From Pseudomonadota bacterium (lineage in GTDB: Bacteria; Pseudomonadota; Gammaproteobacteria; Steroidobacterales; Steroidobacteraceae), in contig JADJBE010000001.1 of assembly GCA_016703895.1 (NCBI GenBank), positions 118,501-182,500 on the forward strand: a DNA stretch of 64,000 nucleotides, written 5' to 3'. The position numbers were made by a program, and so were the translations under genes. Of the stretch, positions 9,405 to 20,142 are shown one piece after another (the first letter of the stretch is position 1; each line of letters starts with the position of its first letter). The notes below the pieces were generated by a model. The model made no database searches. It had not been told where the DNA came from and saw only the letters and a list, made by a program, of their open reading frames with translations.

Positions 9405-10676
9405 ATGCGACTAGAAACGATTGCTGTGCATGGCGGCTATTCACCGGACCCGACCACCAAAGCAGTGGCGGTCCCGATCTATCAGACCACCTCCTATGCA
9501 TTCGATAGCGCACAGCATGGCGCCGACCTGTTCGACCTCAAGGTACCGGGCAATATCTATACGCGGATCATGAACCCGACCACCGACGTGCTGGAACAGC
9601 GGCTGGCAGCGCTGGAGGGCGGCGTCGGCGCACTGGGTCTGGCATCAGGTAGCGCCGCCATCACCTACGCAATCATGACGATCGCCGAGAACGGCGACAA
9701 CATCGTTTCCTCGAGTGCGCTCTACGGTGGCACTTACAACTTGTTCGCCCATACCTTCCCGCAGTTCGGTATCGAGACGCGCATGGCTGATCACCGTAAA
9801 CCCGAGAGCTTCGAGAAACTGATCGACCAGCGCACCAAGGCGGTGTTTTGCGAGTCGATTGGCAACCCTCTCGGCAACGTCACCGACATCGGCGCGCTGG
9901 CAGAGCTCGCGCATCGGCACGGTGTGCCGTTGATCGTCGACAACACCGTGCCCACGCCGTACCTTTGCCGACCGTTCGACTTTGGCGCGGACATCGTGGT
10001 GCATTCGCTGACCAAGTATCTCGGCGGCCATGGCAATTCGTTAGGCGGTGCGATCGTCGACTCGGGCAAGTTCCCTTGGGCAAAGCATAAAGAGAAGTTC
10101 AAACGACTCAATGAGCCCGACGTCTCCTACCATGGCGTGGTGTATACCGAAGCCCTCAAGGAAGCCGCATTCATCGGACGCGCCCGGGTCGTGCCACTAC
10201 GCAACATGGGCGCGGCGCTGTCGCCCTTCAACGCGTTCCTGATCCTGCAGGGGATCGAGACCTTGCCCGTACGCATGGACCGTATTAATGACAACACGCT
10301 GGCGATTGCCAAGCACTTGCAGGCCCACCCCAAGGTGAGCTGGGTGAAGTACGCGGGCCTCGCGGATGCGCCCGATCATCACTTGGTGAAGAAATACATG
10401 CGCGGCCATGCGTCCGGCATCCTGACATTTGGTGTCAAGAGCGGCCGCACCGGCGGCGAACGTTTCCTCGATGCGTTAAAGCTGGTCATCCGCCTGGTCA
10501 ATATCGGCGACGCGCGCTCACTCGCAACGCACCCCGCGTCGACCACCCATCGGCAACTCTCGCCGGCGGAACTCGCCAGCGCAGGTGTGTCGGAAGACAT
10601 GGTGCGGCTGTCGATCGGGCTGGAGCATATAGAGGACCTAAAGGCCGATCTCGATCAGGCACTGGCTGCCAGTTAG
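9405..10676 (+). CDS. metY: O-acetylhomoserine sulfhydrylase-type enzyme
   Basis: A 423-residue Cys/Met-metabolism PLP enzyme. The PLP lysine is K204 in HSLTKYLGGHG, preceded by the VDN cofactor motif (IVDNTVPTPYL). The C-terminal SIGLEHIEDL is characteristic. Length and the insertions around 215-260 favour MetY (homocysteine from O-acetylhomoserine and sulfide) over MetB/MetC. An AGGGG ribosome site lies ahead of the ATG, 16 bases after the previous gene. It closes the cysK-metX-metY run; a hairpin follows at 10692-10719. Confidence 0.88.
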   Translation: MRLETIAVHGGYSPDPTTKAVAVPIYQTTSYAFDSAQHGADLFDLKVPGNIYTRIMNPTTDVLEQRLAALEGGVGALGLASGSAAITYAIMTIAENGDNIVSSSALYGGTYNLFAHTFPQFGIETRMADHRKPESFEKLIDQRTKAVFCESIGNPLGNVTDIGALAELAHRHGVPLIVDNTVPTPYLCRPFDFGADIVVHSLTKYLGGHGNSLGGAIVDSGKFPWAKHKEKFKRLNEPDVSYHGVVYTEALKEAAFIGRARVVPLRNMGAALSPFNAFLILQGIETLPVRMDRINDNTLAIAKHLQAHPKVSWVKYAGLADAPDHHLVKKYMRGHASGILTFGVKSGRTGGERFLDALKLVIRLVNIGDARSLATHPASTTHRQLSPAELASAGVSEDMVRLSIGLEHIEDLKADLDQALAAS

Positions 10677-10691
10677 GCCGCAGTTTTGGGG

Positions 10692-10719
10692 TGCCGGGAG
10701 CCGGTTCGGGAGCCCGGCA
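10692..10719 (+). terminator. GC-rich hairpin after metY
   Basis: TGCCGGG and CCCGGCA form a 7-bp stem around a 14-base loop, 15 bases after the metY stop. No T tract follows, so it could be an attenuating or Rho-assisted end rather than a classical intrinsic terminator. Confidence 0.4.
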
Positions 10720-10868
10720 GCGCCTGATCCAGTCGATTTTGACCCGCATTATTTGCGGCACGTCACACTTTCGCCGCACTCGGCCGCTAGCTCGAGCGCG
10801 TCCTAGCATGGCCCGTACCCGAGACAATGTCGCCACTTTCAGACATTGCTCCACAGGGTTGAACGGCT

Positions 10869-13760
10869 ATGCGTACCAAGACTGGCTTGATAATGACGGC
10901 AGCGGCCTGTGCAGGCGTCAGCGCTTGCTGGCTCCTACTGCCCGATGCAGCAACAGAGTCAACCGTCACCACGGCCAAGCCGACGGTGCCGCAGGCTGTT
11001 GCGCGGTTAGTTGCACCGCAAGCCGCCGAGCAGAACATCGGCCCTGCCAAACAACTGATTGCCGGTAACCCTTGGGACGACCAGGCAAGCTCGGCTGCCG
11101 CTGCCGGCGGGCAACAATCCGTCGACCACATGGAGCAAGCCGTGCTGGCGCGCGTGGCGCATCTGCGCGCACCGAGTGCATCGGCCACCCCGACCGGTGA
11201 GGTTGCCAACCTCGAGCGCATGAGCCCGCGGGTCGCCGCCATGGCCCAGAGCGGCTCGGATTCGATGGTCGAGCTGATTGTCCGTCACACCGGCAACCCC
11301 GCCAGCACCGAAGCCACCCGCGTGGCGCAGTTGGGCGGCCAGGTGCTGCGTCAGTACGAGAACTTCCCGCTGATGGCCGTGAGTATTCCGGCCAACCAGA
11401 TCGGTGAATTCGCTGGCGGCTCGAGCGTCGACTTTCTGGATCTGAACAACAGCATCCAAGCGGCGTCTCTCTCCGCGCGACAGGCCGGCAATACGCCCGT
11501 CAGTGGTTCTGGCAGCAGCGTGCCGGTCTCCACCAACTTTGCAGTGGCTGTGGTCGATTCCGGTGTTGCCAATCACACCGATCTGAACGTCGTCAGTCAT
11601 CGCTCATTCAACGATGCGCGCACTAGCTTGACCACTACCTACTACGATGCGTTTGGCAAGAATACCTACGCCGGCAGCGACATCTGGTCCGGCTCCGAAT
11701 GGATCGAGCGCAATGACACCGGCGGTTCCAGCTCAGGCTACGTCCGGCTGACCAATTCAAGCTGCCCGGCCGACTACAACGGCTACTGCCTCGAATTGCG
11801 TGCCAATGGCCCCTCGAACGTGTCCGTCGAACGTTCGATGGAACTGATGGGCGCAAAGGAAGCCTTGATGTTCTTCGACTACGGCGTCGCCAACGTCAGT
11901 TCGACCGCGGAGTTCGTCATCGAGGCATCCGCTGACGGTGTGACCTGGAGTCAGCCATTGGCGCGCTAAGACCGATGGCCATGCCGGCTACGGCACGGCG
12001 GTCAACATCACGCCCTACATCTCCAAAGAAACTCGTATCCGCTTCCGGGTAAGCGACAGCGATCCGACGGCACGGTTCACGGTCGACAACATCGGCGTCT
12101 GGTTTCGCACCGGTACGTACTTCCGCGAGGATTTCGATACACGGACTTACAGCAGCAATTCCTGGGGCAATGAGAATTGGTCCACCAATTGATGGAGGCT
12201 GGCGACGGCAATGGCTCGCCGACCAGCGGTTCGATCCGTACTGACAACTTCAGTGCCAGCTTTTGCCCAGCCGGCCAGTGGCCCTGTTTGATAGTCGACA
12301 GCGCAGGCGGCGCGGGCGACTCGATCACGCGTTCGCTCAACCTTGCCGGCAGCTTTGCGGCGGTGCTGTCGATGGACTACAACTTCGCGATGCTCAACAA
12401 CTCATCGCAGGGTGAGGTCGTGCTCGAGGCCTCCGCTGACGGTTCGAGCTGGTCGGTGCTTGATAGATTCGCCACAGCGCGTCAAGCGAGCGACGTGCGC
12501 TACGATCTGACTCGCTTCAGAAGCGCCAACACGCAGATCCGCCTGCGCGTCACGAAAAGCGGCTCAGCCAGCGCACTGTTTGTCGACAATCTGGAAATCA
12601 CAGTGGAGCGCGGTGAAGCCGACGATTTGTTGGGCCACGGCACGCATATCGCCGGCATCATCGGCGGCAACGGTGGTTCCACGGGACTCTACCCAGGCGT
12701 GGCCCGCGGCGCGCGCATTCATGACATACGGGTGCTCGACGGTCGCGGTCGCGGCAGCAGCGCCGACCTGCTCGCTGGCCTGGACTGGATTCTCTCTAAC
12801 GGCGCTGCTAACAACATCAAAGTGGTAAACCTGTCACTCGGCTCGGGCGTGTTTGAGAGCAACACGACCGATCCACTGGTGCTGGCGGTCGAGCGCCTGT
12901 GGGATGCAGGTATCGTGGTGGTCGCGTCGGCCGGCAACCTAGGCCAGCGCGGCAACATGACGATCACCAGCCCAGGCAATGCCCGCAAGGTGATCACGGT
13001 GGGTTCGCTCACCGATTCCGGCACTGGCACCAACTATGCGGACGACTATGTGTCGAGCTACTCATCACGCGGCCCGACGATGTTGGATCACGTGCTGAAG
13101 CCCGACCTCGTCGCGCCGGGTAACCGTTGGGTCGCAACGGTCGGCACGAACTCGAACATGCGCAGTTTCATGCCAGAGCGCGTGCCGAACTGCGGTGGCA
13201 GCTGCACCGGCAAGTATCTGGAACTGTCAGGCACCAGCATGTCGGCCGCCATGGTCTCGGGTACGGCGCTGCTGATGCTAACCAAAGATCCGACCCTGAA
13301 CCCGGCGACGATCAAAGCGCGGCTGATGCGTTCGGCACGCAAGATCGGCGGTGACCCCACCGCCACCGGCGCGGGCGTGCTCAACGCGCAGGCGGCGCTG
13401 AACCAATCCGGCTGGGTGTCGGGTCAGGCGCTGTCCCCGAAAATGGCTCGCAAAGGCGACGCATCGGTGATGATGGTCGAGGACACGGCCAAACTCTGGG
13501 GCAGTAACTACTGGGCCTCGGGCTACTTGTGGAGCAATGGCTATCTCTGGTCGAACGGCTATCTCTGGAGCGATGGCTACTTGTGGTCGGACGGCTATCT
13601 ATGGAGCGACGGCTACCTGTGGTCGGATGGCTATCTCTGGAGCGACGGCTACTTGTGGTCGGATGGCTATCTCTGGAGCGACGGGTATCTCTGGAGCGAC
13701 GCAACGCGCAGCAACAGCGATGGCAGCAGCCAGGCAAACGTTTTCTCTCGAGGCGACTAA
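10869..13760 (+). CDS. Secreted subtilisin-like serine protease with inserted beta-sandwich domains, two frameshifts
   Basis: An S8 protease of about 960 residues, exported by a signal peptide (residues 1-30), with a long N-terminal propeptide region. Catalytic Asp is at 11556 (VAVVDSGV, residue 230), His at 12636 (GHGTHIAG), Ser at 13236 (SGTSMSAAM). Asp and His are some 360 residues apart instead of about 40: two tandem copies of a beta-sandwich-like module lie between them, sharing VIEASADGVTWS / VLEASADGSSWS and RFRVS...FTVDNI / RLRVT...LFVDNL. The tail has ten GYLWS[N/D] units. Frame changes near 11967 and 12192 (one G missing, restoring TNWMEAGDGNG) break the reading frame; the three pieces otherwise join seamlessly. 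Confidence 0.85.
13521..13700 (+). repeat. Ten tandem 18-bp units encoding GYLWS[N/D]
   Basis: Ten consecutive 18-base units encode GYLWSN (first two) and GYLWSD (last eight) at the C-terminal tail of the subtilase. Codon use alternates between ctctggagc and ttgtggtcg forms, giving a 36-base higher-order period in the middle of the array. The alternating codons suggest duplication of two-unit blocks under selection for the peptide. Confidence 0.95.
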
Positions 13761-13775
13761 GCGATTCACGAGCTG

Positions 13776-13809
13776 CGTCGCGGGAGCCGGCTGGCCCGGT
13801 CCCGCGACG
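13776..13809 (+). terminator. Strong hairpin after the subtilase gene
   Basis: CGTCGCGGGA pairs perfectly with TCCCGCGACG (10 bp, 14-base loop), 15 bases after the subtilase stop. No T run follows. Placement suggests a transcript-end or mRNA-stabilising stem between the protease and the c-di-GMP genes. Confidence 0.5.
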
Positions 13810-13943
13810 TAGCGATTGCGATAGCCGTCACAGTTCCGTCGGCGGCAACCGCCAGACTGACGCGTTTTTGCGGTCGAATTCCGGTCGCCAGCCGCCTGCA
13901 TCGCTATGGTCGAGTAGCCGAACCTTGTACCCGACCAATATCG

Positions 13944-16900
13944 ATGGATCGAATCCGACACAGACCGAGTAACGCTCTCTCGACGCATATCCGCGCCGGG
14001 ATCTGCGCGCTCGTGACTTTTTGGCTGCTTGGGTGCCGGTATCGCACGGGCAGCAGAAGCCACGCCGGAGATGCTGTTTTCGCGCCTGGGCGGTGAGTCT
14101 GGCCTCTCACAAGGCAGCGTCATGGCCATCAACCACGACAGCAAGGGCTTTATCTGGCTGGGTACGGAAGACGGGCTGAGTCGCTACGACGGCTTCGAAC
14201 TGCAACACTTCGTCCGCGACCGACGCAACCCGCACGCCCTGCCTAACAACTGGATCACGGCTATCGAGCCGCACACCGACGGTCGACTGTTCATTGGCAC
14301 CGGCGGTGGTATTGTCTGGCGCGACCCACGTAGTGGCCAGTTCGTGACGCCTGTCGACAGCAATGGCGAACCGTTGGTCGACGCGCAGGCCAATGTGCGC
14401 GCGCTGCACCTCGACCGCGCCAATCGCCTCTGGGTCGGCTTGCGCAACAGCGGGCTGATCGCCATCGATGTCGACAAGCGCACCAAGCTAGAAATCACCC
14501 ACCAGCCAAACAAGCGTTCGCTCAGCGACAACTCGATCACGGCTATCACGTCAGCGCAAGGTGACGCGGTCTGGGTTGGCACACGCAATGGACTGGATCG
14601 AGTTGGCCCGACCGGCGTGATCCTCGAACAACTTGGACCGCGCTTGCAGACGTTGTTAGGCGAGACGGAGCCGGTGGCGATCAATACGCTACTGCTCGAG
14701 CGCCGTGGCTTACTGTGGATCGGCACGGACGCAGGTTTGTTTGTATTCGATGCGGTGGGCGACGCGCTCACGAGAATACAAGCCGATTCTGCCCGGATCG
14801 ACGCGCTGCCCTCCAATCGCGTCACGGCATTGCTGGAGGACGACGAACAACGGCTGTGGGTCGGGACGGCCAACGGCCTGGCGCTCGTGGATCGGCGCGA
14901 CACCACGTTCTCCACCTCGCGCTTCGATCCAGCGGACCCAGCCAGTTTGCCGGACAGCTTTATCGTCAGTCTGCATCAGGACCCGGGCGGCATGCTGTGG
15001 GTCGGCACCAAGGCCGGCGGTTCGGCGCGCTGGAACCCCCACTCGTGGTCATTCGGACATCGCCGGCTCGGCACGGCGAGCAATAACGTCGCGTCGTTTG
15101 CCGAGGATGCCAAGGGCAGACTCTGGATCGGCACGATCGGCAGCGGCTTGTTTAGTATCGACCCGAAAACTGGCACGCCGGAGCTGTTCAAGACGGCGCC
15201 TGGCAGCTCAACCCGCTTGCTCGACAGCAACGTGATGGCGCTGGTGGCCGACGACCACGATCAACTTTGGGTCGGGACGATGCGCGCCGGCGTGGTACGA
15301 ATCGATCTCAAGACCGGTTTGGCCAGCGCCTTGCGGATCGACGAAGAAGACACCACAGCGCTGCCCGTCTCAGGCGTGATGGCGCTGCTGCGGGATTCGC
15401 GCGGTCAAATCTGGGCCGGTACCTTTGGTGGCGGCGTGGTACGGATAGATCCTCTAACAACCACGGTCAGCCGCTTTCCGGTCGCTGGCAACGGGAGCAA
15501 TGGCCTGTCAAGCGATCGCGCCACTGCGCTGGCAGAAGATCGCAACGGCTGGCTCTGGATCGGCACTGACGGCGGTGGCCTCAGCGCGCTGAATCCGGGC
15601 ACGGGTGAGTTCAAATCCTACCAACATTCGCCAGACGATTCCCAATCGCTCAGTTCCAATACGGTCTATACGATCCATCTGGATGCCAGCGGCCAGGTCT
15701 GGGTCGGAACTCGTGGCGGCGGACTGGACCGTGTCATCGGCTCACCACAAGACAAGGAGCCGGTCAGATTCGAGAATATTGCCGAATCTGAGGGGCTGCC
15801 TAACAGCACGGTCTACGGCATCGAGTCCGATGTCAGCGGCACGCTATGGATCAGCACGAATCGCGGATTGGTGCGCTTCGACCCGGTCAGTCGTGATGTC
15901 AGAACCTACATGCGCAGCAATGGTCTACAGGGCGACGAGTTTAATTTCGGCGCGCACTTTCGTAGCGCCGCCGGGCAGCTCTACTTTGGCGGTGCGAATG
16001 GCTATAACGCCTTCACGCCGGAGCGGCTACGGTTCAATGACCGGCCACCGCGAGTGACGCTGACCGGACTACTGACATTTAATACGCCGACGGTCTTGCC
16101 AGTCACTTACGACAGCATCGACTCGATCGAACTGGGCTATCGCGACGATGTCGTCACCTTCGAGTTCGCCGCGCTCGACTACACGGCACCGCAAAACAAC
16201 CGCTACTCGTATCGTTTGCAAGGCTTCGACAGCGATTGGGTCGACGCAGGCAACAAGCGTCAGGTGACCTACACCAATCTCGACGGCGGCAAGTACACAT
16301 TCGAAGTTCGCGCCGCCAACAGTGACGGCACCTGGAACGAGCAGGGGCTGGTGATACCCGTCAGAGTGGAAGCGCCCCCGTGGGCGCGTTGGTGGGCCTA
16401 TCCGCTCTACGCGCTGGTGCTGTTCGCGATAATGTATGCCGTTTGGGCGCAGCAACAGAAGCGGTTGCGTCGCGAAGCGGCCTATGCCAAACGTCTAGCC
16501 GATGAAGTCGACCAGCGGACTCGCGAGCTTGCCGAGCGCAACTTGCAGTTGGAGCACGCCAACGAACAGCTGCATGAAGCCAGCTACTCAGATGCGCTCA
16601 CCGGTCTCGGCAATCGTCGCGCACTCTACGAAACGGTCAACTCGATGTTGACCGCGGACAGCACTCGTCGCTTCGTGATGATGATCATTGATCTGGATCG
16701 GCCTGCCGATCAACGATCAGTATGGGCATGAAGCAGGCGATCGCGTCCTCGAGCAGATCGCCGAGATTCTACGGCGCGTATCGCGCGCCAGCGACCTGCT
16801 GATCCGTTGGGGTGGCGACGAGTTCGTCATCGTGTGTCGGGACGCAGACTTGAGCATTGCCGCATCGCTGGCGGAGCGCATCCGCGAATCGATCGCCAAG

Positions 16901-17233
16901 CAGCTGTTCCGTGTGAGTATCAGCAGCGTCGCACGGACGAGCTGTTCGATCGGCTTCGCGCCCTACCCCTTCATTGCGGCGAAATCTGAGGCGGGTAGCT
17001 GGGAGCAATCGCTGGCATTCGCGGACGCGGCGCTGTATCAGGCCAAGCGGGAACGGAACAACTGGATCGGTTGGGCCGGCACCGAACGTGCGGCCCAGAT
17101 ATCGCAGCTTGTCCAGGCGGTAGAACAGGACGCGGAAACGCTGATCAGCGAGGGCTGCCTCGAAGTGCGGCGCCGCGAGTTGGCCACAGACGACACCGTC
17201 GATCGGATTCTCGCGCTACGCCATGCGGAATGA
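13944..17233 (+). CDS. Beta-propeller sensor diguanylate cyclase, two frameshifts
   Basis: A membrane sensor that should make c-di-GMP. From ATG 13944 the N terminus has a signal/anchor (ICALVTFWLLG); an extra G in the GGG run near 14031 shifts frame, then the protein continues GIARAAEATPEMLFSRLGGE. About fourteen W[IV]GT-type propeller blades follow, then a Y_Y_Y domain (YSYRLQGFDSDWVDAG), one transmembrane helix near 16400, a coiled coil, and a GGDEF domain. A second break near 16700 lies in IDLDR|...PINDQYGHEAGD. The active site is RWGGDEF and the inhibitory RxxD is present as RASD five residues earlier. Propeller sensors of this type bind extracellular ligands, probably sugars or peptides; proximity to the secreted protease is suggestive only. 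Confidence 0.85.
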
Positions 17234-18932
17234 CATTGATGATTCGCTGATCGCGGCCGTGCCAGACCTGGTCGCGTTCATCGATCGCAACGGCGTGATC
17301 CTCAAGTACGTCGGTGGCCGCGACATCGAAGCGTTGCAAGCGGATGAGGCGATCCAGGGAAAACGGCTGGCGGATCTGTGGAGCGCCGATGCGGCCGACT
17401 TGCTGCTGCGCCTCATCCGACGGGTACTGAAGGAGTGCACGGCGATCGACGGCACGTTTACTGATCGGCAGCGCAATCATGATGTGCGCGTGAGCCCGCA
17501 TGGACGCGACCGCGTCCTATGCGTGATTCGCTCGAGTGAAACGGTGAGCGAACCCGGCAGTCGTCACGTCGACGATGACCGCAGACAGTCGGAGACAGCC
17601 GAGGAACCGCCGACCTTGGAGCGGCGCGCTTTCGCACAGCGCCTGCGTCACTCGATCGCGGCTGCGGCTCTGCGCGAGCGGCCGCTGGCATTGTGCATGG
17701 TCCACCTGGAAGGCCTGCAGGACATCGCGCAAGTCATCGATTTTTCGATCACCGACAGGATTGTCAAGACACTGCTGGAGCGGTCTGTTGCGGCACTGGC
17801 AACCGAGCCATCAATTGGCTGGTATGTCGGGCAACTGGGCGAGGCGCAGCTCACCGCTGTCATCGAAACACCCACCGAACGTGCCGCCCTTGAGGACGTG
17901 TTCACCACACTGTGCGCAGTACTGCGCAAGCCAGTCAGCATTGGCGACGCGTCGTTTGAGATAGAGCCGTGCGCGGGCGTTGCACTGCTCGGTAGTGACG
18001 CGCGCGAACCACGTGGTCTGCTAGAGCACGCCCGTGCTGCGATGTTCGAGTCGCGACGCGGCGGTGGCCGAGCGGTGCGTTTCTACTCCGATACGCTGCG
18101 ACTTCGGCCGTTGACGCGCCTCGACCTGGAACGCGAGCTGCGGATCGCGGTAACCGACGACCAGTTAGCCATCCGCTACGCTGCGCGTCGCGATCTGGCT
18201 ACCGGAAAACTAACAGCACTGCAATCCTATCTGCAATGGCCACATCCGTTGCGCGGGATGTTGCGGCCCAGCGAGTTCCTGCCGCTGGCGGAGAACACGG
18301 GACTGGCCACTGATTTATCCCGCTGGATGCTCACACGGTTGCAGCGCGAGTTGCCCGCCCTCGCGAGTGAATCAGGCAGCCCGCTGCGCGTGTCCTTCGG
18401 CGCATTGCGCAACCATATTGTCAGCGGTGCATTGTTAGCAGACCTGCAAGCGTGGCTGGCACAGTGGCCGCCAGGAACGATACAACTCGAGCTCAGGATC
18501 GCTGAACGAACGCTGGCGGCCATGCCTGCGCCAGAACAAGTGTTGCCACAGTTGGTCGAGCTGGGTGCCACGATCCTCATCGACGAGTTTGGCAGGCACT
18601 TCAGTTCCCTGACCCGTCTCGTCACACTGCCGATCTCGGCACTGCAGATAGACCGGCAGTTTGTGCTGGGCAGTGCGCATGATCCGGCCGCCCTGAAGCT
18701 CTGCCGTGGGGTGATCGCGATCGCGCGGGAACTCGAGATACCCTGCTTCGCCGCGGGCGTCGATTCAGCCGAGGACCGGGAACGGCTGCAGGACATCGGC
18801 ATCCGCGAAGGCGTCGGTGACTGCTTCGGCGATATTGCACCAATGCCGGCGCCGGCCGAGCGATCGGCCGCTGCGAAGACCGTCGCTAACGCGGCGACTC
18901 GTCGCCTGGGACCAGCATCGTCTCGCGCTTGA
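17223..18932 (+). CDS. PAS protein with degenerate GGDEF/EAL-like domains
   Basis: A 569-residue soluble protein beginning with a PAS-like segment (IAAVPDLVAFIDRNGVILKYVGG, residues 10-33), then a GGDEF-like fold without GGDEF, then an EAL-like domain from about residue 300. Catalytic EAL positions are lost: ALQSYLQW stands where EALLRW is expected, LELRIAERTL for LEITES, and LIDEFGRHFSSL for IDDFGTGYSSL. It therefore probably binds rather than cleaves c-di-GMP, or acts by protein contact. The start overlaps the preceding diguanylate cyclase gene by 11 bases, implying coupled expression and a joint pathway. It runs tail to tail into the cytochrome gene, overlapping by 47 bases. Confidence 0.7.
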   Translation: MRNDIDDSLIAAVPDLVAFIDRNGVILKYVGGRDIEALQADEAIQGKRLADLWSADAADLLLRLIRRVLKECTAIDGTFTDRQRNHDVRVSPHGRDRVLCVIRSSETVSEPGSRHVDDDRRQSETAEEPPTLERRAFAQRLRHSIAAAALRERPLALCMVHLEGLQDIAQVIDFSITDRIVKTLLERSVAALATEPSIGWYVGQLGEAQLTAVIETPTERAALEDVFTTLCAVLRKPVSIGDASFEIEPCAGVALLGSDAREPRGLLEHARAAMFESRRGGGRAVRFYSDTLRLRPLTRLDLERELRIAVTDDQLAIRYAARRDLATGKLTALQSYLQWPHPLRGMLRPSEFLPLAENTGLATDLSRWMLTRLQRELPALASESGSPLRVSFGALRNHIVSGALLADLQAWLAQWPPGTIQLELRIAERTLAAMPAPEQVLPQLVELGATILIDEFGRHFSSLTRLVTLPISALQIDRQFVLGSAHDPAALKLCRGVIAIARELEIPCFAAGVDSAEDRERLQDIGIREGVGDCFGDIAPMPAPAERSAAAKTVANAATRRLGPASSRA

Positions 18933-20142
18933 GAATATTGATGATCGCTGCGCGCTCTGCAGGCGTGCGTACCGGGCCGCTGGAGATGATCATCGAGGTG
19001 CCGGACACAAAGCCGCTCGGCGAGGCGAGGAATTTATCGAGTGTCTCGTCGTTCCAGACGAGACCGTCGCGCCCTGCTTGCGCCATCGCTGTCGAGTAAG
19101 TGAAGTTAGGTACGGTGCCCGCTCGCTGACCGAAGATCGCGTAGAGGTTAGGTCCTACGAGGTGTTTACCACCCTGCTCGGTGGTATGACAGAAGCGGCA
19201 CCACTTGTAAGTGTCCGCCTGCACCTGCCGCTCGAAGTCGGTTGCGGCGCTGACCGTGACAGCCATGACAGGCGCGGCGTGCGAGGTAACGCCCGCCGGC
19301 CCCGCTACGGTTTCGCCAACCGGCCAGGGGGTAACATGGAACATGCGATACGGCCCGATAAGCCCGACGCCCACGAACGCCAGCGTCGCGATCGCGCTAC
19401 CGAAGCGCGCCGCGGTGCCGACGGTGTTTCGCCCCATACCCATAACGGTGCCGGCATGGCGTCGGCGGTGTATCAACGCGGCTGCACCCCACACCAAGGC
19501 TGTGGCCGCGGCAAATATTGCCAGCGCCCGATAGCCGGGTTCAGGCGCCTTGAAGCTACTCAGTGCATAGACACTCACGGCCATCGACCCATAGGCCTGG
19601 GCACCAAAGCCGGGCGGGAATGCAGCCAGCAAACCTCGGCCGCTGCGTAGCAACGACCAGACTGCGAGCAACACTGAGCCGATGGTCAGCAGCGTGATGG
19701 CGAAGCCAAACGCTGAATGGAAATAGCCGAAGAACATCCAGCCCGCACGGTTGGCGGCAACCAACGTCGGCACTTGAATGAGCGGCCCCAAATGCACGCT
19801 GAGGCCCTCAGTCCAGGCCTGCCCCAGCCCGATCAATGGCATACACGCCAGCAGCAGGTAGGTGGCGAGTGCGAACTGACGGCCGGCGTGATGCACCGCA
19901 GGCGTTACCCCAACCGCCGGCGTGGCAGGCCGTTCCTGCCACCAGCGGAGCAGCCGCCAGACGACCAATATGAACAGTGCGAAACCGAGCAGATAGTGGT
20001 ACCCGCGAAGCTCCTCGCGAAACGGCGACTCCTTGTCGCTGCGCACGATGCGCGTCGTCAACAGGCCGTGCGCGACATAAAGCGTCGCAACTGCCCAGCC
20101 CAAGTACTTCGTTGTGGCGCTCGGATTTGTCGCTCTGGTCAC
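18886..20142 (-). CDS. Cytochrome b561-cytochrome c fusion
   Basis: A 418-residue protein with an N-terminal cytochrome b561-like membrane region (helices at about 12-30, 50-70, 95-115, 140-165, with histidines in VAHGLL, GYHYLLG and FHSAFGF) and further hydrophobic segments to about residue 260. The C-terminal third is a class I cytochrome c with the heme site CRFCH, and a likely Met axial ligand in STAMAQ or GTSMII. Start is GTG at 20142 with an AGGGGG site upstream. It probably moves electrons between the membrane quinone pool and a periplasmic acceptor. Fusion of the two modules is uncommon but known. Confidence 0.75.
   Translation of the reverse strand: MTRATNPSATTKYLGWAVATLYVAHGLLTTRIVRSDKESPFREELRGYHYLLGFALFILVVWRLLRWWQERPATPAVGVTPAVHHAGRQFALATYLLLACMPLIGLGQAWTEGLSVHLGPLIQVPTLVAANRAGWMFFGYFHSAFGFAITLLTIGSVLLAVWSLLRSGRGLLAAFPPGFGAQAYGSMAVSVYALSSFKAPEPGYRALAIFAAATALVWGAAALIHRRRHAGTVMGMGRNTVGTAARFGSAIATLAFVGVGLIGPYRMFHVTPWPVGETVAGPAGVTSHAAPVMAVTVSAATDFERQVQADTYKWCRFCHTTEQGGKHLVGPNLYAIFGQRAGTVPNFTYSTAMAQAGRDGLVWNDETLDKFLASPSGFVSGTSMIISSGPVRTPAERAAIINILKRETMLVPGDESPR

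Noticed and set aside
13521..13700. Regular repeats suggesting a CRISPR array
   Set aside because: Units are contiguous with no spacers and encode an in-frame hexapeptide of the subtilase.
13529..14144. Alternative and antisense open frames over the YLWSDG repeat
   Set aside because: Periodic DNA keeps all frames open; only the protease frame joins a recognisable domain.
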